A DNA stretch of 64,000 bases from Polaromonas sp. (GTDB taxonomy: Bacteria; Pseudomonadota; Gammaproteobacteria; Burkholderiales; Burkholderiaceae_C), in the NCBI GenBank assembly GCA_030655515.1, contig JAURVI010000038.1, positions 1 through 64,000 on the forward strand. The letters run 5' to 3'. The notes under the pieces were generated by a model. That model worked only from the letters and a program-made list of their open reading frames with translations. It had not been told where the DNA came from and did not search any database. The position numbers were made by a program, and so were the translations under genes. Positions 10,430-19,414 of this stretch are shown here, piece by piece; the stretch's first letter is position 1; each line of letters starts with the position of its first letter.

Positions 10430-10594
10430 ATGAGTTCGACCACGCGTTCAACCCGGCCTGATGATGAGCCGCCGCTGTCGCCCGGCGGGAAACCTGTGCC
10501 CAGCCCCACCGAATTACCGGTCGAACCCGACCTCGGGCCGGTGCCGCCAATGGCACACCCGGAAGAGCCCGGCATGGTAAGACCCGCGCTCTGA
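10430..10594 (+). CDS. Small proline-rich hypothetical protein (54 aa), below the ORF-track cutoff
   Basis: Own translation: MSSTTRSTRPDDEPPLSPGGKPVPSPTELPVEPDLGPVPPMAHPEEPGMVRPAL*; start 4 bp after preceding stop. Confidence 0.4.
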   Translation: MSSTTRSTRPDDEPPLSPGGKPVPSPTELPVEPDLGPVPPMAHPEEPGMVRPAL

Positions 10595-10737
10595 AAGTCG
10601 CAGCCATGCCTGCCCACTTGTCCGACAGTCAAACGCCAGGACCTGAATGAGTCGCTGGATCCCCCATCCAGCCGCGACGCCTTGCTCGGCGTGTAGAGCG
10701 GGAGAGGGAGCAGGAGGCTTCCAGCGGGTTATTCGAC

Positions 10738-10930
10738 CTTGACGTTGGCCTTCTTGACGATGATATGGTTGATTTCGGCATTCAGCTTGTTGACGATTTC
10801 CTTGGGGGTGCCGGCGGGGACTATGATCCCCAGCCAAGCCACGACCTCGAAGGGAAGGCCGGCCTCGGCCATGGTGGGAATGTCCGGCATGGCCGGAGAA
10901 CGCTTGGGGTGGGCGGGCAGCAGTCTTTCG
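10738..10930 (-). pseudogene. Remnant of a Bug/TctC tripartite tricarboxylate receptor gene
   Basis: PDIPTMAEAGLPFEVVAWLGIIVPAGTPKEIVNKLNAEINHII matches the conserved C-terminal region of the family; rest of gene absent. Confidence 0.75.
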
Positions 10931-10954
10931 AAATGTTTCGAGCAGAAATATCGC

Positions 10955-11665
10955 TTATTTGAAAAGCTCCAGCAGGCGATCCAGTCCGCCTTCATTGATG
11001 GCCACCATGGCCTGCTCGCGCACGGCGGGTTTGGCGTGGTACGCTACCGACAGCCCGGCCACGCCCATCATCGGCAGGTCGTTGGCGCCGTCGCCCATGG
11101 CAATCGCCTGGCGGGGCTCAATGCCCAGCATCTCGCAGGTTTGCAGCAGCATTTTGCATTTTTCCGCACCGTCGCAGATGTCGCCCCAGGGCTGATCGAG
11201 CATCCTGCCGGTGAGTAAACCGTTTTTGACCTCCAGCACGTTGGAACGGGTGTAGTCAATGCCGAGCTCGTCACGAACGCGGTCGGTAAAAAAGGTAAAA
11301 CCGCCACTGACGAGCAGCACTTTCAGTCCGGCAGCTTTGCACGCCTGCACCAGCCTGGCGGCGCCGGGGTTGAGCCGGAGGCGCTCGTGGTAGACGTCCT
11401 CCATGCTGTCCACGCTGACACCTTCGAGCAGCGCCACGCGCCGGCGCAGGCTTTCCTTGTAGTCGGTGATTTCACCGCGCATCGCGGCTTCGGTAATCGC
11501 TGCCACTTCGGCCTTGCGGCCGACGGCGTCGGCAATTTCATCGACACACTCGATGTTGATGAGGGTCGAATCCATGTCGAACGCGATCAGCTTGTAGTCG
11601 CTGAGCTTCAGGTCGGGCGTGGCGATGTTGACAACGAGGCCGGGGAGGTGTTCAGCAGGGGTCAT
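10955..11665 (-). CDS. serB: Phosphoserine phosphatase
   Basis: LIAFDMDSTLINIECVDEIAD, LLVSGGFTFFTDRV, AMGDGANDLPMMGVAG. Confidence 0.95.
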   Translation of the reverse strand: MTPAEHLPGLVVNIATPDLKLSDYKLIAFDMDSTLINIECVDEIADAVGRKAEVAAITEAAMRGEITDYKESLRRRVALLEGVSVDSMEDVYHERLRLNPGAARLVQACKAAGLKVLLVSGGFTFFTDRVRDELGIDYTRSNVLEVKNGLLTGRMLDQPWGDICDGAEKCKMLLQTCEMLGIEPRQAIAMGDGANDLPMMGVAGLSVAYHAKPAVREQAMVAINEGGLDRLLELFK

Positions 11666-14600
11666 GCGGGCGTGGCTTCCGTGGTGGTTTTGGGTTGTCC
11701 AAGGGATTTGAGTACATCGCGAACCAGTTGCGCCCGGTCTTTCGGTTCCGTGATCTCCCGTTCGATGCGCAGCTTGTCGTTGCCTGCCAGCTTGATGTGC
11801 TTGTTCTTCTGGATCAAATGCATGATGGCCATCGAATCGATGGGCGGGTCTTTCTTGAAGGTGATGTGGATCACGCTTGGTGCGGCATCGACCTTGATGA
11901 CGCCATAAGGCTTGGCGATCACGCGCAGGCGGTGCATGTCGATCAGGGTTTGCGCCTGCGGCGGCAGCTTGCCGAAGCGGTCCACGATTTCTTCGAGCAG
12001 CGCATCGATCTGGTCGGTGGTTTTGGCGGTCGCCAGTTTTTTGTAAAACGACAGGCGCAGATGGACATCGCCGCAGTAGTCGCTGGGCAGCAGGGCCGGC
12101 GCGTGCAGGTTGATTTCGGTGCTGATGTTGAGCGGTGCCAGCAAGTCCGGCTCGCGGCCCGCCTTGAGCGAGGCCACGGCCTCGCCCAGCATTTCGTTGT
12201 AAAGCTGAAACCCGATCTCCATCATGTTGCCGCTCTGGCTTTCACCGAGCACTTCGCCGGTACCGCGGATTTCCAGGTCGTGCATCGCCAGGTAGAAGCC
12301 CGAGCCGAGTTCTTCCATCTGCTGGATGGCTTCGAGCCGCTGGCTAGCCTGTTTGGTCAAACCTTCGATGTCAGGCACCATCAGGTAGGCGTAGGCTTGG
12401 TGGTGGCTGCGTCCGACGCGGCCGCGCAACTGGTGCAACTGGGCCAGGCCGAACTTGTCAGCTCTGGACATCACGATGGTGTTGGCGCTTGGCACGTCAA
12501 TGCCGGTCTCGATGATGGTCGAGCACAGCAGCAGGTTGTAGCGCTGCGCGATGAAGTCCTTCATGACTTTTTCGAGTTCACGCTCGGGCATCTGGCCGTG
12601 CGCCACGGCGATGCGCGCTTCCGGCAGCAGGGCTTCGAGTTTTTCGCGCCGGTTCTGGATGGTCTCGACCTCGTTGTGCAGGAAGTAAACCTGGCCGCCG
12701 CGCTTCAATTCGCGCAATACGGCTTCACGGATCACGCCGTTGCTTTCGCTGCGCACAAAGGTCTTGATCGCCAGGCGCCGCTGCGGCGCGGTGGCAATCA
12801 CGCTCAAATCGCGCAGACCTTCGAGCGCCATGCCCAGGGTGCGGGGGATCGGCGTGGCGGTCAGGGTCAGCACATCGACCTCGGCGCGCATGGCTTTCAT
12901 CACCTCCTTGTGGCGCACGCCGAAGCGGTGTTCCTCGTCGATGATGAGCAGGCCCAGACGCTGGAACTTGACATTCTGGCTCAGCAGCTTGTGCGTGCCG
13001 ACCACGATGTCGATGCTGCCGTCGGCGATGCCCTTGATGGCGGCGGTGATTTCCTTGCCCGAGCGGAAACGGCTCATCTCGGCGACTTTGACCGGCCACT
13101 TGGCAAAACGGTCCACCAGCGTCTGGTAATGCTGTTCGGCTAGCAGCGTGGTGGGCGCCAGCAGTGCGACCTGTTTGCCGCCGGTGATCGCGATGAAGGC
13201 CGCGCGCAGCGCGACCTCGGTCTTGCCGAAGCCCACGTCGCCGCAGACCAGCCGGTCCATCGGCCGCGGGCTGATCATGTCCTGGATGACGGCGTGAATC
13301 GCGGCGCGCTGGTCGGCAGTTTCCTCAAAACCGAAGTCGTTGGCAAAGGTCTCGTAGTCGTCCGGCGAATAGCGGAAGGCGTGGCCTTCGCGCGCGGCGC
13401 GGCGGGCGTAGATGTTGAGCAGCTCGGCGGCCGAGTCGCGTATCTGCTCGGCCGCCTTGCGCTTGGCCTTTTCCCACTGGCCGCTGCCCAGGCGGTGCAG
13501 CGGGGCCTCGTCGGCGCTGACGCCGGTGTAGCGGCTGATCTGCTGCAATTGGCTGACCGGCACATACAGCGTGGCGTTGTCGGCGTACTGCAGGTGTAAA
13601 AACTCGGTGATGCCCTGGCCCAGGTCCATGTTGACCAGTCCCTTGTAGCGGCCGATGCCATGCGCGCTATGCACCACCGGGTCGCCGACGTTGAGCTCGC
13701 TCAGGTCCTTGATCAGCGCCTCGACATCGCTGACGCGCTCCTGTTTTTTGTCGCGCCGCCGCGTCACTACGCCGGCTGCAAACAGCTCGGTTTCGGTGAC
13801 GAAATCAATACCGCCATCGAGCCAGGCGAAGCCCGTATTCAGCGCCGCCGTGGCAATGCCCAGTTTCTCGGTACTTCGCTGGAAGTCTTCCAGCGAATCA
13901 AAAGCCGGCGGACTCAGGCTGCTGGCGCGCAAAAAGTCCAGCAGGCTTTCGCGCCGGCCGTCGCTTTCGGCCAGCAGCAACACGCGCTGCGGCGTGCTCT
14001 GGATATGCGCCTTGAGCCGGGCCAATGGGTCGTCGGCGCCGCGCACGACAGCCATAGGCTGTAGTGCGTTGAATTCGGCGTACGGGGAGGACCCCTCACC
14101 CCTGCCCTCTCCCAGCGGGAGAGGGGGTAACTCCGCCTTAATCCCCGCTCCCGCTGGGAGAAGAGGGTTAGGGGGAGGGCTCTTCGCTCTCAACGCCAGT
14201 TGCGCATAGTCGTTGGCGCGCGCATAAAACTGTTCGGTGCCGAGAAACAGCGTTTCGGGCGGCAGGGCCGGGCGGTCCGGCGCGTCTTTGACGAGGCGGT
14301 AGCGGTCCCTGGTGTCCTGCCAGAAGCGCTGGAAGGCCGTTTCGAGGTCGCCGTGCAGCACCACGGTCGCATCGCTGCCGAGGTAGTCGAACACCGTCGC
14401 CGTTTCTTCAAAAAACAGCGGCAGATAGTACTCGATGCCGGCGGTCGCCACGCCGTTGCCGATGTCTTTGTAGATGCGGCTTTTGGTCGGGTCGCCGGCT
14501 AACAGCTCGCGCCAGCGGTTTCTGAATCTGGCGCGGGCGTCATCGTCCATCGGGAACTCGCGGCCCGGCAGCAGGCGCACTTCGTGTACCGGGTAGAGGC

Positions 14601-15213
14601 TGCGCTGGCTGTCCGGATCAAAGGTGCGGATGCTGTCGATTTCGTCGTCGAACAGGTCCACCCGGTAAGGCACGGCAGAGCCCATGGGAAACAGGTCGAT
14701 CAGGCCGCCGCGCACCGCGTATTCGCCGGGGCTGACCACCTGCGTGACATGGCTGTAGCCGGCCAGGGTCAACTGGCTTTTGAGTTTGGCCTCGTCGAGT
14801 TTTTGCTTGACCTTGAAATGAAAGGTGTAGCCGGCCAGGAAGCTCGGTGGGCCCAAGCGGTAGAGCGCGGTGGTGGCGGGCACGATGACAACATCCGCAC
14901 CGGTGTCTTTGCTGCGTTGGGAGATGCGCCACAAGGTCGCCAGCCGCTCGCTGATCAAGTCCTGGTGCGGTGAGAAAGTGTCGTAGGGCAGGGTTTCCCA
15001 GTCGGGGAACAGCGCGCAACGCAAATCGGGCGCAAAAAAGGCAATTTCGCCCTGCAGGCGCTGGGCCGTGGCGGCATCGGACGTGACGATGGCGGTCAGC
15101 CGTCCGGCGGATTTTTCCTGTAGGCCCAACTGCGCCAGCAACAGGGCGTCGGCCGAACCGGCGGGTTGCGGCAGGGTATAGCGTTTGCCGGGAAGCAGTT
15201 TGGGTAGAGCCAT
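11662..15213 (-). CDS. mfd: Transcription-repair coupling factor
   Basis: DRLVCGDVGFGKTEVALRAAF, DEEHRFGVRHKE, LTATPIPRTLGMAL, QLRGRVGRSHHQAYAY; likely start MALPKLLPGKRYTLPQ at 15213. Confidence 0.96.
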   Translation of the reverse strand: MALPKLLPGKRYTLPQPAGSADALLLAQLGLQEKSAGRLTAIVTSDAATAQRLQGEIAFFAPDLRCALFPDWETLPYDTFSPHQDLISERLATLWRISQRSKDTGADVVIVPATTALYRLGPPSFLAGYTFHFKVKQKLDEAKLKSQLTLAGYSHVTQVVSPGEYAVRGGLIDLFPMGSAVPYRVDLFDDEIDSIRTFDPDSQRSLYPVHEVRLLPGREFPMDDDARARFRNRWRELLAGDPTKSRIYKDIGNGVATAGIEYYLPLFFEETATVFDYLGSDATVVLHGDLETAFQRFWQDTRDRYRLVKDAPDRPALPPETLFLGTEQFYARANDYAQLALRAKSPPPNPLLPAGAGIKAELPPLPLGEGRGEGSSPYAEFNALQPMAVVRGADDPLARLKAHIQSTPQRVLLLAESDGRRESLLDFLRASSLSPPAFDSLEDFQRSTEKLGIATAALNTGFAWLDGGIDFVTETELFAAGVVTRRRDKKQERVSDVEALIKDLSELNVGDPVVHSAHGIGRYKGLVNMDLGQGITEFLHLQYADNATLYVPVSQLQQISRYTGVSADEAPLHRLGSGQWEKAKRKAAEQIRDSAAELLNIYARRAAREGHAFRYSPDDYETFANDFGFEETADQRAAIHAVIQDMISPRPMDRLVCGDVGFGKTEVALRAAFIAITGGKQVALLAPTTLLAEQHYQTLVDRFAKWPVKVAEMSRFRSGKEITAAIKGIADGSIDIVVGTHKLLSQNVKFQRLGLLIIDEEHRFGVRHKEVMKAMRAEVDVLTLTATPIPRTLGMALEGLRDLSVIATAPQRRLAIKTFVRSESNGVIREAVLRELKRGGQVYFLHNEVETIQNRREKLEALLPEARIAVAHGQMPERELEKVMKDFIAQRYNLLLCSTIIETGIDVPSANTIVMSRADKFGLAQLHQLRGRVGRSHHQAYAYLMVPDIEGLTKQASQRLEAIQQMEELGSGFYLAMHDLEIRGTGEVLGESQSGNMMEIGFQLYNEMLGEAVASLKAGREPDLLAPLNISTEINLHAPALLPSDYCGDVHLRLSFYKKLATAKTTDQIDALLEEIVDRFGKLPPQAQTLIDMHRLRVIAKPYGVIKVDAAPSVIHITFKKDPPIDSMAIMHLIQKNKHIKLAGNDKLRIEREITEPKDRAQLVRDVLKSLGQPKTTTEATPA
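14089..14185 (-). repeat. Palindromic GC-rich repeat inserted in frame within mfd
   Basis: CCCTCACCCCTGCCCTCTCCCAGCGGGAGAGGGGG..CTCCCGCTGGGAGAAGAGGG; translates as SPPPNPLLPAGAGIKAELPPLPLGEGRGEGSSP. Confidence 0.85.
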
Positions 15214-15340
15214 GAAGCAGTCGTCAAAAAGTAACAGGAAGCGGTGAAACAAAAGGCAAACACCCCAAACCGGGAGGCGTGGGGTGTGAGCAGCCTTGGT
15301 CGGCCTTTGAAGTCGTGATTTTAGAATCTATGATGAAGCC

Positions 15341-16162
15341 ATGACGACAAACAGTCTCAAATCTCTGGTCCCCCGCTTTTTTGCGCTGATCCCATGTGCG
15401 GGCCAGGGCACGCGGGCCATCGGTGAAGGTGCGGTACCGGGCGCAGGCGTGCAACTGCCTAAACAGTACCAGCCGATTGCCGGAATACCGATGGTGCAGC
15501 ATACCTTGCAGGCTTTTTCCCAGGTGGCGCGTATCGAGTCCTGTCTGGTGGTGATCGCCCCCGGCGACAGCTTTTTCACCCGGCAGCCGGGCGCCGCCTA
15601 CGAAGTCGCACCCTGCGGCGGCACCAGCCGCGCCGCCAGTGTGCTTAACGGCCTGGACTGGCTGGCGCTCGCCGGTGCCGAGCCCGACGACTGGGTGCTG
15701 GTGCATGATGCGGCGCGCTGCCTGATCACCAGCACCCTGATCGAGCAACTCATCGACGCCTGTCACAGTGACCCGGTCGGCGGCCTGCTGGCCCAGCCGG
15801 TACACGATACGCTCAAGCAAGGCCAGAACGGACGGGTGCTGGTCACCGTGGAGCGCGCGGACAAGTGGCTGGCGCAAACGCCGCAGATGTTTCGTCTGGG
15901 GGCGCTGACACAGGCCCTGAAGATGGCCGTCACGCTGGGCGAGACCGTCACCGACGAAGCCAGCGCGATGGAAGCTGTCGGGCTCAGTCCCAAGCTGGTG
16001 CGCGGCAGCGCATACAATTTCAAGGTGACTTACCCGGAAGATTTTGTGCTGGCCGAAACCCTGATCAGCAGCAGAACCAAGCCGCATACGCGAAAAGCAG
16101 CCAGTCCGACAGCGGCAACCAGGAATGCTCCACCTGATGAACCTCGCCATGAACCCGCCTAG
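15341..16162 (+). CDS. ispD: 2-C-methyl-D-erythritol 4-phosphate cytidylyltransferase
   Basis: [40 protein letters not shown]. Confidence 0.94.
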   Translation: MTTNSLKSLVPRFFALIPCAGQGTRAIGEGAVPGAGVQLPKQYQPIAGIPMVQHTLQAFSQVARIESCLVVIAPGDSFFTRQPGAAYEVAPCGGTSRAASVLNGLDWLALAGAEPDDWVLVHDAARCLITSTLIEQLIDACHSDPVGGLLAQPVHDTLKQGQNGRVLVTVERADKWLAQTPQMFRLGALTQALKMAVTLGETVTDEASAMEAVGLSPKLVRGSAYNFKVTYPEDFVLAETLISSRTKPHTRKAASPTAATRNAPPDEPRHEPA

Positions 16163-16904
16163 TCCCGCTGACGGGCCGCCCCAAGGAAAATTAGCCCCCT
16201 CGGGGGGCAGCGAAGTACACGCAGTGACGAGCGTGGGGGCTTCAGTGGAGGCCCGACAATTTTCCGCCGGGCCGCCCCAAGGAAAATTAGCCCCCTCGGG
16301 GGGCAGCGAAGTACACGCAGTGACGAGCGTGAGGGCTTCAGTGGAGGCCCGACAATTTTCCGCCGGGCCGCCCCAAGGAAAATTAGCCCCCTCGGGGGGC
16401 AGCGAAGTACACGCAGTGACGAGCGTGGGGGCTCCATTTCGCATCGGCGAGGGCTGGGATACCCACGCGCTGGTGCCGGGGCGAGTACTCGTCATCGGCG
16501 GTGTGACGGTTCCGCACAGCGCCGGTTTGCTCGGGCATTCGGATGCGGATGTGCTGTTGCACGCCATTATTGACGCCTTGCTCGGCGCGGCCGGGTTGGG
16601 CGACATTGGCGGGCATTTTCCGGACACCGACGCGCGCTTCATGGGTGCAGACTCCGCTGTCCTGCTGGCAGAAACCGGACGTCTGCTGGCCGAGCGGCAA
16701 TGGCGCATCGGCAATATCGACAGCACCGTGATAGCCCAGGCCCCCAGGCTGGCCAGCCATATTCCGGCGATGCGCCAGCGCATTGCCCAGGCCCTGGGGC
16801 TGGACGCCGCGCGGGTCAATGTGAAGGCGAAAACGGCCGAAAAGCTGGGGCCGGTGGGGCAGGGCCTGAGCATTGAAGCGCGTGCCATTGCGCTATTGTT
16901 TTAG
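16125..16904 (+). CDS. ispF: 2-C-methyl-D-erythritol 2,4-cyclodiphosphate synthase with repeat-encoded N-terminal extension
   Basis: Core [59 protein letters not shown]; core has no own ATG; possible starts 16125/16137/16149 or repeat-supplied GTG at 16425. Confidence 0.93.
   Translation: MLHLMNLAMNPPSPADGPPQGKLAPSGGSEVHAVTSVGASVEARQFSAGPPQGKLAPSGGSEVHAVTSVRASVEARQFSAGPPQGKLAPSGGSEVHAVTSVGAPFRIGEGWDTHALVPGRVLVIGGVTVPHSAGLLGHSDADVLLHAIIDALLGAAGLGDIGGHFPDTDARFMGADSAVLLAETGRLLAERQWRIGNIDSTVIAQAPRLASHIPAMRQRIAQALGLDAARVNVKAKTAEKLGPVGQGLSIEARAIALLF
16174..16435 (+). repeat. Three tandem 96-bp copies of the GCCCCCTCGGGGGGC repeat at the ispF 5' end
   Basis: GCCGCCCCAAGGAAAATTAGCCCCCTCGGGGGGCAGCGAAGTACACGCAGTGACGAGCGTG.. 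units start at 16175, 16271 and 16367 (spacing 96). Confidence 0.95.
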
Positions 16905-16953
16905 GCGCTGCTTGCGCCGTTGCGCCAAGGACTGAAAGCTGATTTCTATGTGA

Positions 16954-16975
16954 AAAACGCCGGATGCGGCGTTTT
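16954..16975. terminator. Bidirectional intrinsic terminator between ispF and envZ
   Basis: AAAACGCCG-GATG-CGGCGTTTT. Confidence 0.8.
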
Positions 16976-18351
16976 CAACCCCTTCGCAGCTTGATGTGCG
17001 CGGCCAGTCCGCCCGAGGCGGTGTTGGCCAGCGCCAGGACACCGCCCATGCGATGCATGGTTTTTTCGACAATCGCCAGCCCCAGGCCGGCCCCGGTGGC
17101 GGCAGTGCGAGCCGCATCGCCCCGGAAAAAAGGTTTGGTCAGGTTGCTCAGCGCCTGCGGCGAGACCCCGGTGCCATGATCGCGCACCTTGATCAGTACC
17201 CACTGGTCGCGTTCCTTGGCGGCGATTTCAACCACCGCGATGCCGGTCTCCGGTGTTTTGCCATAACGCCGGGCATTTTCAAGCAGGTTGGCGATCACGC
17301 GCGACAGTTCCACCTCGTCGGCCAGCACCACGATGGGGCCGGGCAGGTTCACATGGACACGCATATCGGTGTACTCGGCCACCGCGTAGACGGCCGCATC
17401 GATGATGGCGTTGAGCGACAGCGGCGCCAGTTGCGGCGGGTGGGGCCGTGCGTAGTCGAGGAATTTGTCAATGATGGCGTCAAGCTGGCTGATGTCGGCG
17501 GCCATGTGGGCCCTAGCCTCCTCGTCGGTCACGCTCATCTCGGTTTCCAGGCGCAGCCGCGCCAGCGGTGTGCGCAGGTCGTGCGAAATGCCGGCCAGCA
17601 TGATGACCCGGTCCTCCTCGATTTTGGAGAGCTGTTCGGCCATCCGGTTAAAGCCGATGTTGACCTCGCGGATTTCGCTGGTCGCCACCTGTTCGTCGAG
17701 CAGGCTGGCGTCAAAGTCGCCGTCCCGCATGCGGCTGGCCGCAAACGACAGTTGCTTGAGCGGGCGGTTGATCAGCCGCGCAATCAGCGCTGCGCCGACC
17801 AGAGACATCACCGCCGCAGTGATCAGCCAGAGCAGCCAGGTTCCGCCCTGCAAGGGCCCCAGGCGAGACGGGTCGGTCAGCAGCCAGTAGGCGTCGTTAT
17901 CGATGGCAAACCCCACCCACAGGCCCGGTATGCCGTTGACGGACTTGGCCACTACTGTACCCGCGCCCATGCGGGCGGTCAGCTCATCACCGATGCGCTC
18001 ACTGAAAGGGTCGTTGACGAACCGCTCGTATTTGTCGCTCGGCTCGCGCGGCGAGATACGCACGCCCTCTTCGTCGCTCAGGGTTTTGATCAGCCAGACC
18101 CGGGTGATGGCGTCCGAATATTTCAGCGCAGCACGGCTCAAATTGACCAGCGAGGCGAGTTGCTTGGCGCTTTGCACGGCGCGCGGTTCGAATTCCAGCG
18201 CCCGGAAGGTTTGCAGCCAGGCCACGACAGAGCCAATCAGCAGCAAGGCCAGAAAGAAAAACGTGCGCCAGAACAGGCTCAGGCCCAGGCGTGGGCGCAT
18301 CTCCAGCGGGGCGGGGGCGGTTTCCAGGGGCGCGGGGCTGGTGCCTTGCAT
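16975..18351 (-). CDS. envZ: EnvZ-type sensor histidine kinase
   Basis: Two TM, HAMP, LAGISHDLRTPLARLRLETEM, VRDHGTGVSPQ, GAGLGLAIVEKTM; downstream of ompR-like regulator. Confidence 0.85.
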   Translation of the reverse strand: MQGTSPAPLETAPAPLEMRPRLGLSLFWRTFFFLALLLIGSVVAWLQTFRALEFEPRAVQSAKQLASLVNLSRAALKYSDAITRVWLIKTLSDEEGVRISPREPSDKYERFVNDPFSERIGDELTARMGAGTVVAKSVNGIPGLWVGFAIDNDAYWLLTDPSRLGPLQGGTWLLWLITAAVMSLVGAALIARLINRPLKQLSFAASRMRDGDFDASLLDEQVATSEIREVNIGFNRMAEQLSKIEEDRVIMLAGISHDLRTPLARLRLETEMSVTDEEARAHMAADISQLDAIIDKFLDYARPHPPQLAPLSLNAIIDAAVYAVAEYTDMRVHVNLPGPIVVLADEVELSRVIANLLENARRYGKTPETGIAVVEIAAKERDQWVLIKVRDHGTGVSPQALSNLTKPFFRGDAARTAATGAGLGLAIVEKTMHRMGGVLALANTASGGLAAHIKLRRG

Positions 18352-18443
18352 GCAAAAGTCGGTTGGGTGGCTGGCAGTTTAAGCGGCTAAAGCAAGCCGG
18401 AAGGTGGCCGATCCGGGGTTGGGTCGGCGGCAAAACGCATCCG

Positions 18444-19181
18444 TTAATTCGCTCCGTCCGGCACGAACACATAACCGATGCCCCAGACGGTCTGGATGTA
18501 GCGGGGCGTCGCAGCGTCCGTCTCAATGAGTTTGCGCAGGCGTGAGACCTGAACATCCAGGCTGCGGTCAAAGGGCTCGAACTCACGGCCGCGCGCCAGC
18601 AGCGCCAGCTTTTCTCGGGACAGCGGCTGGCGCGGATGCCGAACCAGCGTTTTGAGCATGGCAAATTCGCCGGTGGTCAGTGGCAATTCTTCGCCATTTT
18701 TCTGCAAGGTACGCAGCCCCATGTCGAAGCTGAAGGGGCCAAAAGTGACGACTTCCTGCTCGGCTGAAGGTGCGCCCGGCACTTCGGCGACGGGGCGGCG
18801 GCGCAGTACGGCATGAATGCGCGCCAGCAGTTCCCTGGGGTTGAAGGGTTTGGCCAGGTAGTCGTCGGCCCCGACTTCCAGGCCGACGATGCGGTCCACG
18901 TCTTCGCCCTTGGCGGTCAGCATGATGATGGGGGTGCGGTCACTGGCGGCGCGCAGGCGCCGGCAGATCGACAGGCCGTCTTCGCCGGGCATCATCAGGT
19001 CCAGCACGATCAAGTCTACCGAGTCGCGCATCATGATGCGGTTCAGCGCCTTGCTGTCTTCTGCGAGGATGACTTCAAAGCCTTCCTGCATCAGGTAGCG
19101 GCGCAGCAGGTCGCGGATGCGGGCGTCATCGTCAAGAATCAGGATCTTGTCAGCGCGGGATGTGTTGCTTTCTTGTGCCAT
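18444..19181 (-). CDS. ompR: OmpR-family response regulator
   Basis: ILILDDDARIRDLLRRYLMQEGFEV..LDLMMPGEDGL, SLDVQVSRLRKLIETDAATPRYIQTVWGIGYVFVP. Confidence 0.9.
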   Translation of the reverse strand: MAQESNTSRADKILILDDDARIRDLLRRYLMQEGFEVILAEDSKALNRIMMRDSVDLIVLDLMMPGEDGLSICRRLRAASDRTPIIMLTAKGEDVDRIVGLEVGADDYLAKPFNPRELLARIHAVLRRRPVAEVPGAPSAEQEVVTFGPFSFDMGLRTLQKNGEELPLTTGEFAMLKTLVRHPRQPLSREKLALLARGREFEPFDRSLDVQVSRLRKLIETDAATPRYIQTVWGIGYVFVPDGAN

Positions 19182-19281
19182 AAGATCATCGTAATTTGTA
19201 ACATGGCAATTTTGAAGGCTAAAAGTCCGGTTTCGGGATTTTCTGTGTACTTTGACACACTGTTACAGATGTTGCGAATCT

Positions 19282-19371
19282 GGCAACCTGTCGGGCTTTG
19301 GTCGTCGGGAGTGAAAACAAGGCCTCAGCGGTCAATTTGCAGCCGACGATTCCAAAGTCCGACAGGCTGCC
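19282..19371. repeat. Long inverted-repeat element (possible non-autonomous mobile repeat)
   Basis: GGCAACCTGTCGGGCTTTGGTCGTCGG ... CCGACGATTCCAAAGTCCGACAGGCTGCC arms. Confidence 0.75.
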
Positions 19372-19414
19372 AGCCCTTGCAGGAATGACAATCAGTGATT
19401 TTGGAGATTGGTCC

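Noticed and set aside
11695-13143. 482-aa plus-strand ORF
   Set aside because: Antisense shadow of mfd
15224-16888. 554-aa minus-strand ORF spanning ispD/ispF and the repeats
   Set aside because: Opposes two well-supported genes; length results from repeat periods divisible by 3 and GC bias
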